Below are positions 35,501-44,377 of a DNA stretch of 64,000 nt, piece after piece. The first letter of the stretch is position 1, and every line of letters starts with the position of its first letter. Where the stretch lies: assembly GCF_001679325.1 (NCBI RefSeq), contig NZ_LZMX01000030.1; one strand, 5' to 3'. Source of the stretch: Haemophilus_D parainfluenzae_AD (GTDB lineage: Bacteria > Pseudomonadota > Gammaproteobacteria > Enterobacterales > Pasteurellaceae). The position numbers and the translations under genes were made by a program. The notes beneath the pieces were generated by a model, which was not told the DNA's origin, did no database searches, and was given only the letters and a program-made list of their open reading frames with translations.

Positions 35501-36307
35501 TTATTTTGTTGCTGCTTTCATATTGCGAACAAACTCGGTAAGTTCAGATAAGCATTGAGCCTGATTATCTAAGTTTCGCTCAATGATTTTTACTGTCGCG
35601 GATCCTGAAATTGCGCCTGCTGCACCCAGTTGAAGCGCTTCTTTCACTTGAGCAGGTTGAGCAATACCAAAACCTTGTAGAATTGGTGGAGCCTTATGGG
35701 CTTTAAGTTGTTCTACGAGTGTATCTAAGTTCGCAGCGTGAGCTTGGTTTTCCGCACTTGTTACACCTGCACGAGAAACTAAATAGGTATAACCTTCGCT
35801 ATTTTCAGCAACGCCTTGTACCGTTTTGGCATCAGCATTTGGTGGGCAAATAAAGACAGGTTGAATGCCATGCTTTTTAGCGGCTTGAATATAGTCTTCT
35901 TTTGCCAATAGTGGAATATCTGCCACTAAAACCGCATCTACACCGACTTCTGCACAACGTTGATAGAAATTATCTAAGCCTTTTGCAAAAATTAAATTCG
36001 CACAAAGGAGTAAGCTAATCGGAATTTCTGGATATTTTGACCGCACTTTAGCGAGTAATTTAAAGCTGTCTTCAGTGCTATGGCCAGCATTGAGTGCACG
36101 GTTATTAGCTGCCTGGATAACGGGACCGTCTAATAGTGGATCAGAAAATGGAAAACCTAATTCCAACGCATCTGCGCCATTTTCGACTAACGTGCAAATA
36201 ATCTCAAAAGAGCGATCAAATGTTGGATCGCATAATGTGACGAAAGGTACAAAAGCCCCTTCTTTTTTCGCTGCAAGTTCTGCAAATTTAGTTTCAAAAC
36301 GGCTCAT
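35501..36307 (-). CDS. trpA: Tryptophan synthase alpha chain
   Basis: Cleaves indole-3-glycerol phosphate to indole, which is channelled to TrpB. TIM barrel of 268 aa. Catalytic Glu49 and Asp60 are in place in LELGFPFSDPLLDGP. Its ATG overlaps the trpB stop by 1 nt (TAATG), ensuring equal expression. Last gene of the operon. Confidence 0.97.
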   Translation of the reverse strand: MSRFETKFAELAAKKEGAFVPFVTLCDPTFDRSFEIICTLVENGADALELGFPFSDPLLDGPVIQAANNRALNAGHSTEDSFKLLAKVRSKYPEIPISLLLCANLIFAKGLDNFYQRCAEVGVDAVLVADIPLLAKEDYIQAAKKHGIQPVFICPPNADAKTVQGVAENSEGYTYLVSRAGVTSAENQAHAANLDTLVEQLKAHKAPPILQGFGIAQPAQVKEALQLGAAGAISGSATVKIIERNLDNQAQCLSELTEFVRNMKAATK

Positions 36308-37503
36308 TATTGCATTCCTTTTTCTTTTAAAACTTTATCAACGGTGAAAATATCTTTATCACCACGACCAGAGAGATTCACCACTAAAATTTGTTCTTTA
36401 TTCGGTTCTTGATGAATCATTTTTAATGCGTGTGCTAATGCATGTGAACTTTCCAATGCAGGAATAATCCCTTCATGTTTTGCTAATTCTTGGAAAGCGT
36501 TTAACGCTTCATCATCTGTAATACTTGGGTATTCGGCACGACCAATGCTTTGTAAATAAGCATGTTGAGGCCCTACAGAAGGGAAGTCTAATCCAGCAGA
36601 AATAGAGTAAGATTCTTCTACTTGGCCATCTTCAGTTTGCATTAAAGGTGATTTCATACCGAAATAAATACCGACTTTTGCATGACCTAATGGTGCACCA
36701 TGTTCACCACTTTCAATGCCATGACCTGCAGGTTCCACACCAATTAAGCGTACACCTTTTTCATCAATAAAATCAGTAAACATACCAATCGCATTCGAAC
36801 CACCACCGACTGCAGCAATGACAGCATCCGGTAGGCGCCCTTCTTTTTCTAAAATTTGACGTTTAGTTTCTTCACCAATCATTTTTTGGAATTCACGCAC
36901 AATGGTTGGGAATGGATGAGGACCTGCCGCCGTACCCAATAAATAATGGGTGTTTTCATAATTGGCTGACCAATCACGCATTGCTTCACAACACGCATCT
37001 TTTAATGAGCAAGAACCTTTCTGTACAGGAATTACCTCTGCCCCCATCAAACGCATACGGAATACGTTTGGTGATTGACGTTCTACGTCTTTTGCGCCCA
37101 TATAAACGCGGCAAGGCATATCTAGCATTGCACAAGCAAGGGCGGTCGCAACACCATGTTGGCCCGCACCGGTTTCGGCGATAATACGTGTTTTACCCAT
37201 GCGTTTTGCTAATAAAATTTGACCTAACACTTGGTTGGTTTTATGGGCACCACCGTGAAGTAAATCTTCACGTTTTAAATAAATTTTTGCTTTAGTGCCT
37301 TTGGTCAAATTACGGCAAAGGGTAAGTGCAGTTGGTCTGCCCGCATAATTTTTAAGTAAATCTTGAAATTCACGTTGGAATTCAGGATCGTCTTTTGCTT
37401 CAACAAAGGCTTTTTCTAGCTGTTGTAGTACCAGTACGAGAATTTCCGGTACGTACATTCCGCCAAATTCACCGAAATAAGGATTTAAAAGGGTTTCTGA
37501 CAT
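36307..37503 (-). CDS. trpB: Tryptophan synthase beta chain
   Basis: PLP enzyme joining indole and serine. The PLP lysine is K88 in GGAHKTNQ, and the phosphate loop is GGGSNAIGMF. 398 aa. TrpB1-type, the partner of TrpA. It follows the SDR gene by 12 nt and overlaps trpA. Confidence 0.97.
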   Translation of the reverse strand: MSETLLNPYFGEFGGMYVPEILVLVLQQLEKAFVEAKDDPEFQREFQDLLKNYAGRPTALTLCRNLTKGTKAKIYLKREDLLHGGAHKTNQVLGQILLAKRMGKTRIIAETGAGQHGVATALACAMLDMPCRVYMGAKDVERQSPNVFRMRLMGAEVIPVQKGSCSLKDACCEAMRDWSANYENTHYLLGTAAGPHPFPTIVREFQKMIGEETKRQILEKEGRLPDAVIAAVGGGSNAIGMFTDFIDEKGVRLIGVEPAGHGIESGEHGAPLGHAKVGIYFGMKSPLMQTEDGQVEESYSISAGLDFPSVGPQHAYLQSIGRAEYPSITDDEALNAFQELAKHEGIIPALESSHALAHALKMIHQEPNKEQILVVNLSGRGDKDIFTVDKVLKEKGMQ

Positions 37504-37515
37504 AATATTTCCTTG

Positions 37516-38274
37516 TTATTTTTGAATTCTTGCGACATTAAGTGGTGCAAAGGTTTGTGCAGTAGGCATCACTTCAATGCGATTAATATTGACATGTTCA
37601 GGTTGTTGATTGAGCCATAGAACAATATTAGCAATATCTTGTGGACTGACATATTCCACATTTTCATAGAGTTTTTCTGCTCGGGCATCGTCACCTTTAA
37701 AGCGAACATTCGAAAATTCAGTTCCACCACAAAGACCTGGCTCAACATTGGTCACGCGAATCTGTGTGCCTGCAAGATCGGCTCGAAGATTTAAACTAAA
37801 TTGTTTGATAAAAGCTTTAGTACCACCGTATATATTGCCACCAGGATAAGGATAAGTGCCTGCAATTGAGCCTAAATTAATAATGTGACCTGAATTGCGT
37901 TCTACCATTTGTGGTAACACAAGACGAGTGATGGTGACGAGACCTTTAATATTGGTATCAATCATTTGCATCCAATCGTCTAAATTCGCTTTATCTGCAC
38001 TTTCTAAGCCTAATGCTAATCCTGCATTATTCACCAATAAATCAATGGATTGCCAACTAGCGGGAAGGGAATGGAATGCATCTTCTGTTGCCTGGCGATC
38101 TGAAATATCAAAGGCAAGAAAATGGAAATTTTCACCTAATTCTTGCTGTAATTGTTCTAAACGAGCTACACGGCGACCCGTGCCAATTACACGATAACCA
38201 TTTTCAATGAGTGTGTGACAAATTGCCGCACCAAATCCGGCAGTTGCGCCGGTTAGTAATGCTGTTCTTTGCAT
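37516..38274 (-). CDS. ydfG: Short-chain dehydrogenase (YdfG type) inside the trp operon
   Basis: Classical SDR with NADP cofactor loop TGATAGFGAA at the N-terminus, NNAGLALG, and active site Y-GGT-K (IYGGTKAF) with upstream Ser in NLGSIAG. Best resembles YdfG, an NADP-dependent 3-hydroxy acid and malonic semialdehyde reductase. 252 aa; ATG 38274 preferred over the longer frame because it follows AGGGGA. It sits between trpC and trpB with 12-23 nt gaps, so it is co-transcribed, though no Trp-pathway step needs it. H. influenzae also has this gene beside trpB. Confidence 0.88.
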   Translation of the reverse strand: MQRTALLTGATAGFGAAICHTLIENGYRVIGTGRRVARLEQLQQELGENFHFLAFDISDRQATEDAFHSLPASWQSIDLLVNNAGLALGLESADKANLDDWMQMIDTNIKGLVTITRLVLPQMVERNSGHIINLGSIAGTYPYPGGNIYGGTKAFIKQFSLNLRADLAGTQIRVTNVEPGLCGGTEFSNVRFKGDDARAEKLYENVEYVSPQDIANIVLWLNQQPEHVNINRIEVMPTAQTFAPLNVARIQK

Positions 38275-38297
38275 AATGCTTCCCCTTAGCAATCAGA

Positions 38298-39734
38298 TTA
38301 ATTTGACAAAATCGTCTTAAAAACTGACCGCACTTTTTCGCTATCTTTCACGCCAGCGGCAGTTTCTACACCAGAATTGAGATCAACCCCTAAGCAACCT
38401 TGCTTAATAGCTTGTTCAATATTATCGGGTGAAATGCCACCAGCTAAAATAATTTTGTGTTTCAAGTTTTCAGGAATGAGTGACCAATTAAAGGCTTTTC
38501 CTGTACCACCTTGTTGATTAGCAGATTGGCTATCGAAAATATAGCGAGCAATATTTAAATTATCAGTAAAATCAACTGCACTTTGTGCCTCAGTACTCAC
38601 CGAAATGGCTTTCCAAATTTGTATTTCTTCAGGCAGTTGGTGACGAAGTGCGGTAATAAATTCAGCGGTTTCTGAACCGTGTAGCTGAACAGCATAAAGC
38701 TGCAATTGTTTAGCGATTTTTACAATAAAATCAATTTCTTGATTCTGGAATACGCCCACAAAACGAAGTGGTGATGCTGTCACTAATTCTTGGGCTTGAC
38801 GTAGGCTCACACAGCGTTTTGAATGTTCGACGAAAATTAAACCACCGTATAATGCCCCGTTTGCGTAAACCTCTTTGACATCTTGCGTGCGAGTTAAACC
38901 GCATACTTTATTTTCTCCAAAAATCACTTCACGCACAGCATTATTTAAATCTGCACTGCCCATTAGGCTACTGCCGATTAAAAAGCCATGTGCCACTTTT
39001 TGCAAATCACGAATTTGGCTGTGATTATAAATCCCTGATTCGCTGATAATACGTGCATCAGTAGGAATGCGATCGGCATATTTTTGTGTGAGTTCTACTA
39101 CGCGGTTTAAATCAACAGTGAGATCGTGAAGATTACGATTGTTAACACCGATGATTTTTGCACCTAATGCAAGGGCTCGCTCAAACTCTTCTTCGTTGCT
39201 GGTTTCCGTCAATACGCCCATGCCAAGAGAATGCGCCAGATCAGCTAGTACTCGATAGGTTTCATCATTCACTACTGAAAGCATCAATAAAATAGCATCC
39301 GCTTGATAGTAGCGCGCAAGATAAACCTGATATTCGCTGATCATAAAATCTTTGCACAATACAGGTTGTGAGACAACGTCACGTACTTGCGGCAAATAGT
39401 CAAATTTACCTTGGAAGTATTTCTCATCCGTTAGCACAGAAACAGCTGATGCATAATGTTTATACACATTGGCGATTTCGTCTAAATTAAATTCATCACG
39501 AATTAATCCTTTAGAAGGGGACGCTTTCTTACATTCCAAAATATAAGCGGGCTTTTGATGTGTGCCTTTAGCCAACGCATCATAAAAAGAGCGGTCAGAT
39601 TTTTGAATGTTTTCTTTAAATTGTGAAAGCGGAAATTCAGCTTCCTTTGCCTTAACCCATTGTGCTTTGTCTAAGACGATTTTTTGCAGTACTGTAGCAG
39701 AGTCAATTGGTTTAGTGAAATCTTGCGTGATCAT
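38298..39734 (-). CDS. trpC: Bifunctional indole-3-glycerol phosphate synthase / PRA isomerase
   Basis: TrpC-TrpF fusion, 478 aa. IGPS domain about 1-257 (ECKKASPSKGLIR with catalytic Lys and Glu); PRAI domain about 258-478 (KVCGLTR with the catalytic Cys, and LAGGISPDN). Same fused arrangement as enterobacteria. USS cores at 38327 and 38646 are inside the PRAI part. 41 nt separate it from trpD upstream. Confidence 0.96.
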   Translation of the reverse strand: MITQDFTKPIDSATVLQKIVLDKAQWVKAKEAEFPLSQFKENIQKSDRSFYDALAKGTHQKPAYILECKKASPSKGLIRDEFNLDEIANVYKHYASAVSVLTDEKYFQGKFDYLPQVRDVVSQPVLCKDFMISEYQVYLARYYQADAILLMLSVVNDETYRVLADLAHSLGMGVLTETSNEEEFERALALGAKIIGVNNRNLHDLTVDLNRVVELTQKYADRIPTDARIISESGIYNHSQIRDLQKVAHGFLIGSSLMGSADLNNAVREVIFGENKVCGLTRTQDVKEVYANGALYGGLIFVEHSKRCVSLRQAQELVTASPLRFVGVFQNQEIDFIVKIAKQLQLYAVQLHGSETAEFITALRHQLPEEIQIWKAISVSTEAQSAVDFTDNLNIARYIFDSQSANQQGGTGKAFNWSLIPENLKHKIILAGGISPDNIEQAIKQGCLGVDLNSGVETAAGVKDSEKVRSVFKTILSN

Positions 39735-39775
39735 AATCTTTCTTCTTATTATGGCTTATCAAATCAGCCTTTATC

Positions 39776-40777
39776 TTAATATCTTGTTAAATGTTGTAAT
39801 GTCTCAAACGCTTTGCCTGATGCAAGATGAGCTAACACATTTTGAACATTTTGTTTTAAGTCATCATGACCAAATAATTTCAGCAATAATGCCACATTCG
39901 CCGCTACCGCATTAGCATGTTCCGCTTTGCCTTGACCTTGTAAAAGTGCGGTCAGATATTGGGCATTTTCTTGCGGTTCTCCACCACGTAAACTTTCTAA
40001 AGATTGTGTTTTTAAACCAAAATCTTCTGGGGTTAAAGTGAAGTAGTCAATTTTGCCGTTTTTAATTTCAGCGACTTGGGTTTCACCATGTAAGGCGACT
40101 TCATCTAGACCCGCACCATGCACAACAAAAGTATGTTGATGACCTAATGCAACAGCAGTTTCTGCATAGGTTTTCACTAATTCAGGGGCATACACGCCAA
40201 GCAAATGATAAGTTGGGCGAGCTGGATTGATTAATGGACCTAAAATATTAAAAAGCGTACGTGTTTTTAATGCCGCACGAACAGGGGCAACATGTTTAAA
40301 ACCACTGTGGTATTGCTGAGCAAATAAGAAACATACCCCAATATCGTCAAGCGCTTGACGAGCTTGTTCTGGCGTGACATTCACATTTACACCGAGAGCA
40401 GTTAATACATCACTGGCACCTGATTTGCTTGATACGCTGCGATTACCATGTTTGGCTACTTTGGCTCCCATCGAGGCTGCAACAATAGCACTCGCCGTAG
40501 AAATATTAATTGTGTTTTGACCATCACCGCCTGTACCCACAATATCCGCAAAAGGGTAGTCAGGGCGAGGGAATGATTTGGCATTTTTCAAAGACGCAGA
40601 TACCGCACCACTTAATTCATCAATAGTGGCACCACGTACTTTTAACGCAATCAGCATGGCAGCGATTTGTTCGTTATTCAGTTCGCCTTGCATAATAGCG
40701 TTAAAAATGACCGCACTTTCTTCTTTATTAAGTGTTTTTCCGCTGTAAAGTTGTTCTAATAATTGAGCCGTTTGCAT
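39776..40777 (-). CDS. trpD: Anthranilate phosphoribosyltransferase
   Basis: Transfers the phosphoribosyl group of PRPP to anthranilate. 333 aa, standalone, not fused to the glutaminase as in E. coli. GTGGDGQNTINISTASA is the PRPP and metal-binding loop, followed by KHGNRSVSSKSGASDVLTALG. It lies 11 nt after the tautomerase-like gene. USS cores at 39944 and 40710. Confidence 0.97.
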   Translation of the reverse strand: MQTAQLLEQLYSGKTLNKEESAVIFNAIMQGELNNEQIAAMLIALKVRGATIDELSGAVSASLKNAKSFPRPDYPFADIVGTGGDGQNTINISTASAIVAASMGAKVAKHGNRSVSSKSGASDVLTALGVNVNVTPEQARQALDDIGVCFLFAQQYHSGFKHVAPVRAALKTRTLFNILGPLINPARPTYHLLGVYAPELVKTYAETAVALGHQHTFVVHGAGLDEVALHGETQVAEIKNGKIDYFTLTPEDFGLKTQSLESLRGGEPQENAQYLTALLQGQGKAEHANAVAANVALLLKLFGHDDLKQNVQNVLAHLASGKAFETLQHLTRY

Positions 40778-40788
40778 AATCTCGTCCT

Positions 40789-41175
40789 TTATACGTAAAT
40801 ATCGTAATCTAAATCGCGTGCTTCATCGCCAGTCATACCACGGAAACCCCAACAATGCGCCGGTTGTTCTTTAATCGTAATTTCAACGTTGTGAGATTTA
40901 ATCCCAATTTTGTATTCGAGTTCGCTGAAGAGCATTTTGATTAAACGTTTTTTTGTACCTTCCATACGACCTTGCATGAGGTTAATCTCAATAACGGTGT
41001 AATCATCGTTACGATCGATAGGATAAAGAAAATCTTCTTTATCTAAACATAAAAAACGAATTGCATGTTTTCCGCGAGGAATGTCTAAACCAAGGTTTAA
41101 ACAGTTATAAATTACTTCAGCAATATCTTGACGACGAGGTGCAAGCACTTCTTTTAATCCATATACGGTAATCAT
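40789..41175 (-). CDS. Tautomerase-superfamily-like protein in the trp operon
   Basis: 128 aa. The C-terminal half has the tautomerase pattern: INLMQGRMEGTKKRLIKMLF, then IKSHNVEITIKEQPAHCWGFRG, resembling longer single-chain 4-oxalocrotonate-tautomerase-like proteins. The catalytic N-terminal proline of the superfamily is not present: the protein starts Met-Ile-Thr, and the ATG is fixed by an AAGGAAG site 5 nt upstream. It lies 9 nt after trpG and 11 nt before trpD, so it is translated with the pathway enzymes. H. influenzae has a similar small gene at this spot. Role in Trp synthesis unknown. Confidence 0.8.
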   Translation of the reverse strand: MITVYGLKEVLAPRRQDIAEVIYNCLNLGLDIPRGKHAIRFLCLDKEDFLYPIDRNDDYTVIEINLMQGRMEGTKKRLIKMLFSELEYKIGIKSHNVEITIKEQPAHCWGFRGMTGDEARDLDYDIYV

Positions 41176-41184
41176 TTTTCTTCC

Positions 41185-41769
41185 TTAATCTCTGTTTAAT
41201 AACCATTCCACAGATTGTTGTAATAATTTCGAACCTTGTACAGTAAGAATGCTTTCTGGGTGGAATTGGAAAGCACAAATTGGCAAGGTTTTATGGCGAA
41301 TCGCCATCACAATACCATTGTAATCTGCATTGACAATAAATTCGTCAGGTAGATTTTTACCCATTAAAGAGTGATAACGTGCCACAGGCATTGGGTTGGC
41401 AATATCTTTAAACATGGCTTGGTTATCGTGTTGAATGCGTGATACTTTACCATGTAATACTTCGCCTGCATGTACAACCTCTCCACCAAAGGCTTGAATA
41501 AGTGCTTGATGGCCCAAGCAAATCCCGATAATTGGCACATCATTTTTTAAACGTTCAATGAGCGGGAGTAAGATGCCAGCTTCTGCCGGAGTACCTGGTC
41601 CTGGAGAGAGCGCAAGAATCGTATCCGGTGTATTTAATGCCTCTTGCACCACTTGCTCTAAATTGGTGTCATTACGATAAATTTTTACGTTATGCCCAAG
41701 CACACGGAATTGATCCACTAAGTTATAAGTGAATGAATCAAAATTATCTAAAAAGAGAATATTAGCCAT
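41185..41769 (-). CDS. trpG: Anthranilate synthase component II (glutamine amidotransferase)
   Basis: Class I glutaminase that feeds ammonia to TrpE. Cys nucleophile at about 84 in GICLGHQAL, and His/Glu in FQFHPES. 194 aa standalone protein. It starts 12 nt after the trpE stop. Confidence 0.95.
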   Translation of the reverse strand: MANILFLDNFDSFTYNLVDQFRVLGHNVKIYRNDTNLEQVVQEALNTPDTILALSPGPGTPAEAGILLPLIERLKNDVPIIGICLGHQALIQAFGGEVVHAGEVLHGKVSRIQHDNQAMFKDIANPMPVARYHSLMGKNLPDEFIVNADYNGIVMAIRHKTLPICAFQFHPESILTVQGSKLLQQSVEWLLNRD

Positions 41770-41781
41770 AATTTATCGTCC

Positions 41782-43332
41782 TTATTTTGCTTGGGTATTG
41801 ATTTGTTTGATTGCTTTAAGCACCGCAGCCGCTTTATGGCGAGTTTCATCTGCTTCCATTTGAGGATCTGAATCTAATACTTCACCACAACCTGCTTGAA
41901 TATGCGCAATGCCATTTTGTACAAAGGCAGAACGAATCACGATACAGGTATCAAAACGACCGTCAGAGGTGAGATAACCGACCGCACCACCGTAGCTATG
42001 ACGTTTTTGTTGTTCAAATTGATAAATTAACTGCATCGCTTTAATTTTAGGCGCACCAGTTAAAGTGCCCATATTCATACAAGCTTGATAAGCGTGTAAG
42101 GCATCAAGTTCAGGACGAAGTTTACCCACCACGCGAGAAACCAAATGCATGATGTGCGAATAGCGATCCACTTGCATTAATTCGGCGACTTTACGTGTAC
42201 CGCTTTGGCAAACACGAGCAATGTCATTACGTGCTAAATCTACCAACATTAAATGTTCAGCTTGTTCTTTATGATCAAGACGTAATTCTAATTCCAAGCG
42301 TGCATCCAATTCTGGGTCAATATTACCATGCGCATCAAAACCACGTGGGCGAGAACCTGCAATTGGGTAAATTTCTAATTGGCGATTGTCTGGCGCATAT
42401 TTCAACGCACTTTCTGGTGATGCACCGAATAAAATGAAATCCTCATCGTTCATGTAGAACATATAAGGGCTTGGATTGTTATGTTTTAATTGTGCATAGC
42501 TCGCAAGGGTATTCGGGCAAGTTAATGAAAAACGGCGGGATGGCACGATTTGGAACACATCACCAATATTAATGTGATGTTTTAACGCTTTAACGATACC
42601 TGTAAATTCAGGATCTTCAAAGTTGGTACTGACATCATCACTTGCTGCTTTAATGGAAAGTACGCCATCAATATTTTTTAATTTTTGTGCAATAGAAAGT
42701 GCCGTTTTCGCGACTTCCACTTGTTCTTCTTGACTAAAACAGAAGCTTTTTAATGTGGCTTGTTGGCTTTGGTGATCGATGGTAATTAAGTTTTCCGCGA
42801 GATAGAAACTGTAATCCGGGCAGTGAATACCATCATCTTTTAATTCAACACCTTGCATTGGAATAAAATTTGCCACCAAATCATAAGCAAATAAACCACC
42901 TAAAAAGACTGGCGTACTGCTATGTTGATAATGGTTAGAAATTACACGAAGACCATCAAAGATTGTTGCAGATTGTAATTTACTGTCTTCATCTAATTGA
43001 TTATCGAGCGGCGCAAATTGTACAGAAAATTCATTCTCAAAATTGACCGCACTTACAGTGCCGAGTTGGCTTAATACGGGATGAATTTCGTTTAACACTT
43101 GTTTTCCGTTCGAATTCAGTGCTCTAAAGGTCACCTGATTGCCTAAGCAAGTAATTTTAACGGCTGCATTAATTAGAATAAGACTTTGTAAGCTATTTTT
43201 GCTACCAATTTCTGCAGAGTCGAGGAGGAGAGAATTTGAGTTCTGTTGGCATAATGTATTAAAAATTGCGGTAGTATCGGCATGGTAGGGAACCGGTTGA
43301 GAGGTCACCGCAATAAATGGGGTGTTTTTCAT
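41782..43332 (-). CDS. trpE: Anthranilate synthase component I
   Basis: Chorismate to anthranilate. N-terminal Trp-binding region with LLLDSAEIGSKN (the feedback site motif LLxSA), then the chorismate-binding domain with IAGSRPRG, LVDLARND and GAVGYLTSDGRFD. 516 aa. First gene of the operon; predicted mRNA leader only about 24 nt long, so control is expected from TrpR and feedback inhibition, not attenuation. USS core at 43046. Confidence 0.97.
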   Translation of the reverse strand: MKNTPFIAVTSQPVPYHADTTAIFNTLCQQNSNSLLLDSAEIGSKNSLQSLILINAAVKITCLGNQVTFRALNSNGKQVLNEIHPVLSQLGTVSAVNFENEFSVQFAPLDNQLDEDSKLQSATIFDGLRVISNHYQHSSTPVFLGGLFAYDLVANFIPMQGVELKDDGIHCPDYSFYLAENLITIDHQSQQATLKSFCFSQEEQVEVAKTALSIAQKLKNIDGVLSIKAASDDVSTNFEDPEFTGIVKALKHHINIGDVFQIVPSRRFSLTCPNTLASYAQLKHNNPSPYMFYMNDEDFILFGASPESALKYAPDNRQLEIYPIAGSRPRGFDAHGNIDPELDARLELELRLDHKEQAEHLMLVDLARNDIARVCQSGTRKVAELMQVDRYSHIMHLVSRVVGKLRPELDALHAYQACMNMGTLTGAPKIKAMQLIYQFEQQKRHSYGGAVGYLTSDGRFDTCIVIRSAFVQNGIAHIQAGCGEVLDSDPQMEADETRHKAAAVLKAIKQINTQAK

Positions 43333-43357
43333 AATGAATCCTTTATTCTGAACTTTT

Positions 43358-43375
43358 GCACTATTAAACTAGTAC
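43358..43375. promoter_or_regulatory. TrpR-like operator
   Basis: On the minus strand GTACTAGTTTAATAGTGC matches 15 of 18 bases of the symmetric Trp operator GTACTAGTTAACTAGTAC. It overlaps the -10 box of the trpE promoter, as in E. coli. No trpR gene is in the window. Confidence 0.75.
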
Positions 43376-43391
43376 ATAATGCATAAGTCAA
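43363..43391 (-). promoter_or_regulatory. trpE promoter
   Basis: TTGACT, 17-nt spacer, TTTAAT on the minus strand. Predicted start near 43356, giving a very short leader. Confidence 0.75.
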
Positions 43392-43475
43392 GAAAATAAT
43401 CAAAAAATTGGCGTAATTTTACAATATTTTTTTAATTTTTAACCAATAAGATTAGAAATAGAGATTTTCAATCAG

Positions 43476-43513
43476 AAAAAAAGCCATTTCGAGGCATATC
43501 TCAAAATGGCTTA
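43476..43513 (-). terminator. Terminator after azoR
   Basis: Stem AAGCCATTT..GAG against CTC..AAATGGCTT with one internal mismatch and a 6-nt loop. On the minus strand it is followed by six or more T. Confidence 0.8.
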
Positions 43514-43535
43514 ATAGAGGGAGCTGATTCAGGAA

Positions 43536-44117
43536 TTAGAGAGAAGCAACGATTTCATCAATTTTATTTCTTGCTGAACGTTGTGCGTTTTCAATTGCCT
43601 CAGCGCCTAATCCGATACCTTTTGCATAAGCAAACTGAACATCGGTAATACCAATAAAACCTAAAATCGCTTTTAAGTAATTTGTCACATTGTTATTTTC
43701 ATCATACATGCCACCAAAGCTCGCTAATACAATCGCTTTTTTTCCTTGAAGTAAACCTTTAGGGCCATTTGCAGTGTATTGGAATGTCACACGAGGGCGA
43801 GCGATAAAATCAAAATAGGATTTAAGTTGTGTTGGGATGCCTAGGTTATACATTGGCGCACCAATGACGATGATATCTGCTGCTTTTAATTCAGCCACTA
43901 ACTCATCTGATAAGGCTAAAAGCGCATTTTCTTCTGCTGTTTTAGGTTCGCCACGTACCGCAGTTGCTGCCGTTGCATCAAAATGGGGAAGGGGTTGTGC
44001 TGCTAAATCACGTACCACAATGTTGTGACCTTTTAATTTTTCAATGGTGTAATCGGCTAATTTATTGCTTTGAGAGTTATCTGCAAGGATGCTGGATTTT
44101 AATACTAATACGTTCAT
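43536..44117 (-). CDS. azoR: FMN-dependent NADH-azoreductase
   Basis: Flavodoxin-fold quinone/azo reductase (AcpD/AzoR). MNVLVLKSSI.ADNSQSNKL is the FMN phosphate-binding N-terminus, and GAPMYNLGIPTQLKSYFDFIARP is the family core motif. 193 aa, one or two residues shorter than usual FMN azoreductases. Physiological role is probably detoxification of quinones. Single-gene unit with its own terminator; the 260-nt gap to thrS holds two USS cores (44146, 44306). Confidence 0.92.
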   Translation of the reverse strand: MNVLVLKSSILADNSQSNKLADYTIEKLKGHNIVVRDLAAQPLPHFDATAATAVRGEPKTAEENALLALSDELVAELKAADIIVIGAPMYNLGIPTQLKSYFDFIARPRVTFQYTANGPKGLLQGKKAIVLASFGGMYDENNNVTNYLKAILGFIGITDVQFAYAKGIGLGAEAIENAQRSARNKIDEIVASL

Positions 44118-44377
44118 AGAGTTTCCTTTAATTTGTGTTTATCAAAAGTGCGGTCATTTTATCGGAAATTTTGAATCGATAAAGTAGTTATCAGGAAAAT
44201 CATTGTTTACTCATTGGAAAGAATTCAGTGAGATATTAACAAGCGTGGTGGAAAGTGCTAAAATTCTCCGCCGCACTTGGTTTGCTCGATAGTGGGAGTG
44301 AATGAAAGTGCGGTTTGTTTTTAATCATTATTTGCATGTTGCCTTTCGTATGGGCGACCACTGTATAAGGAAAAATT

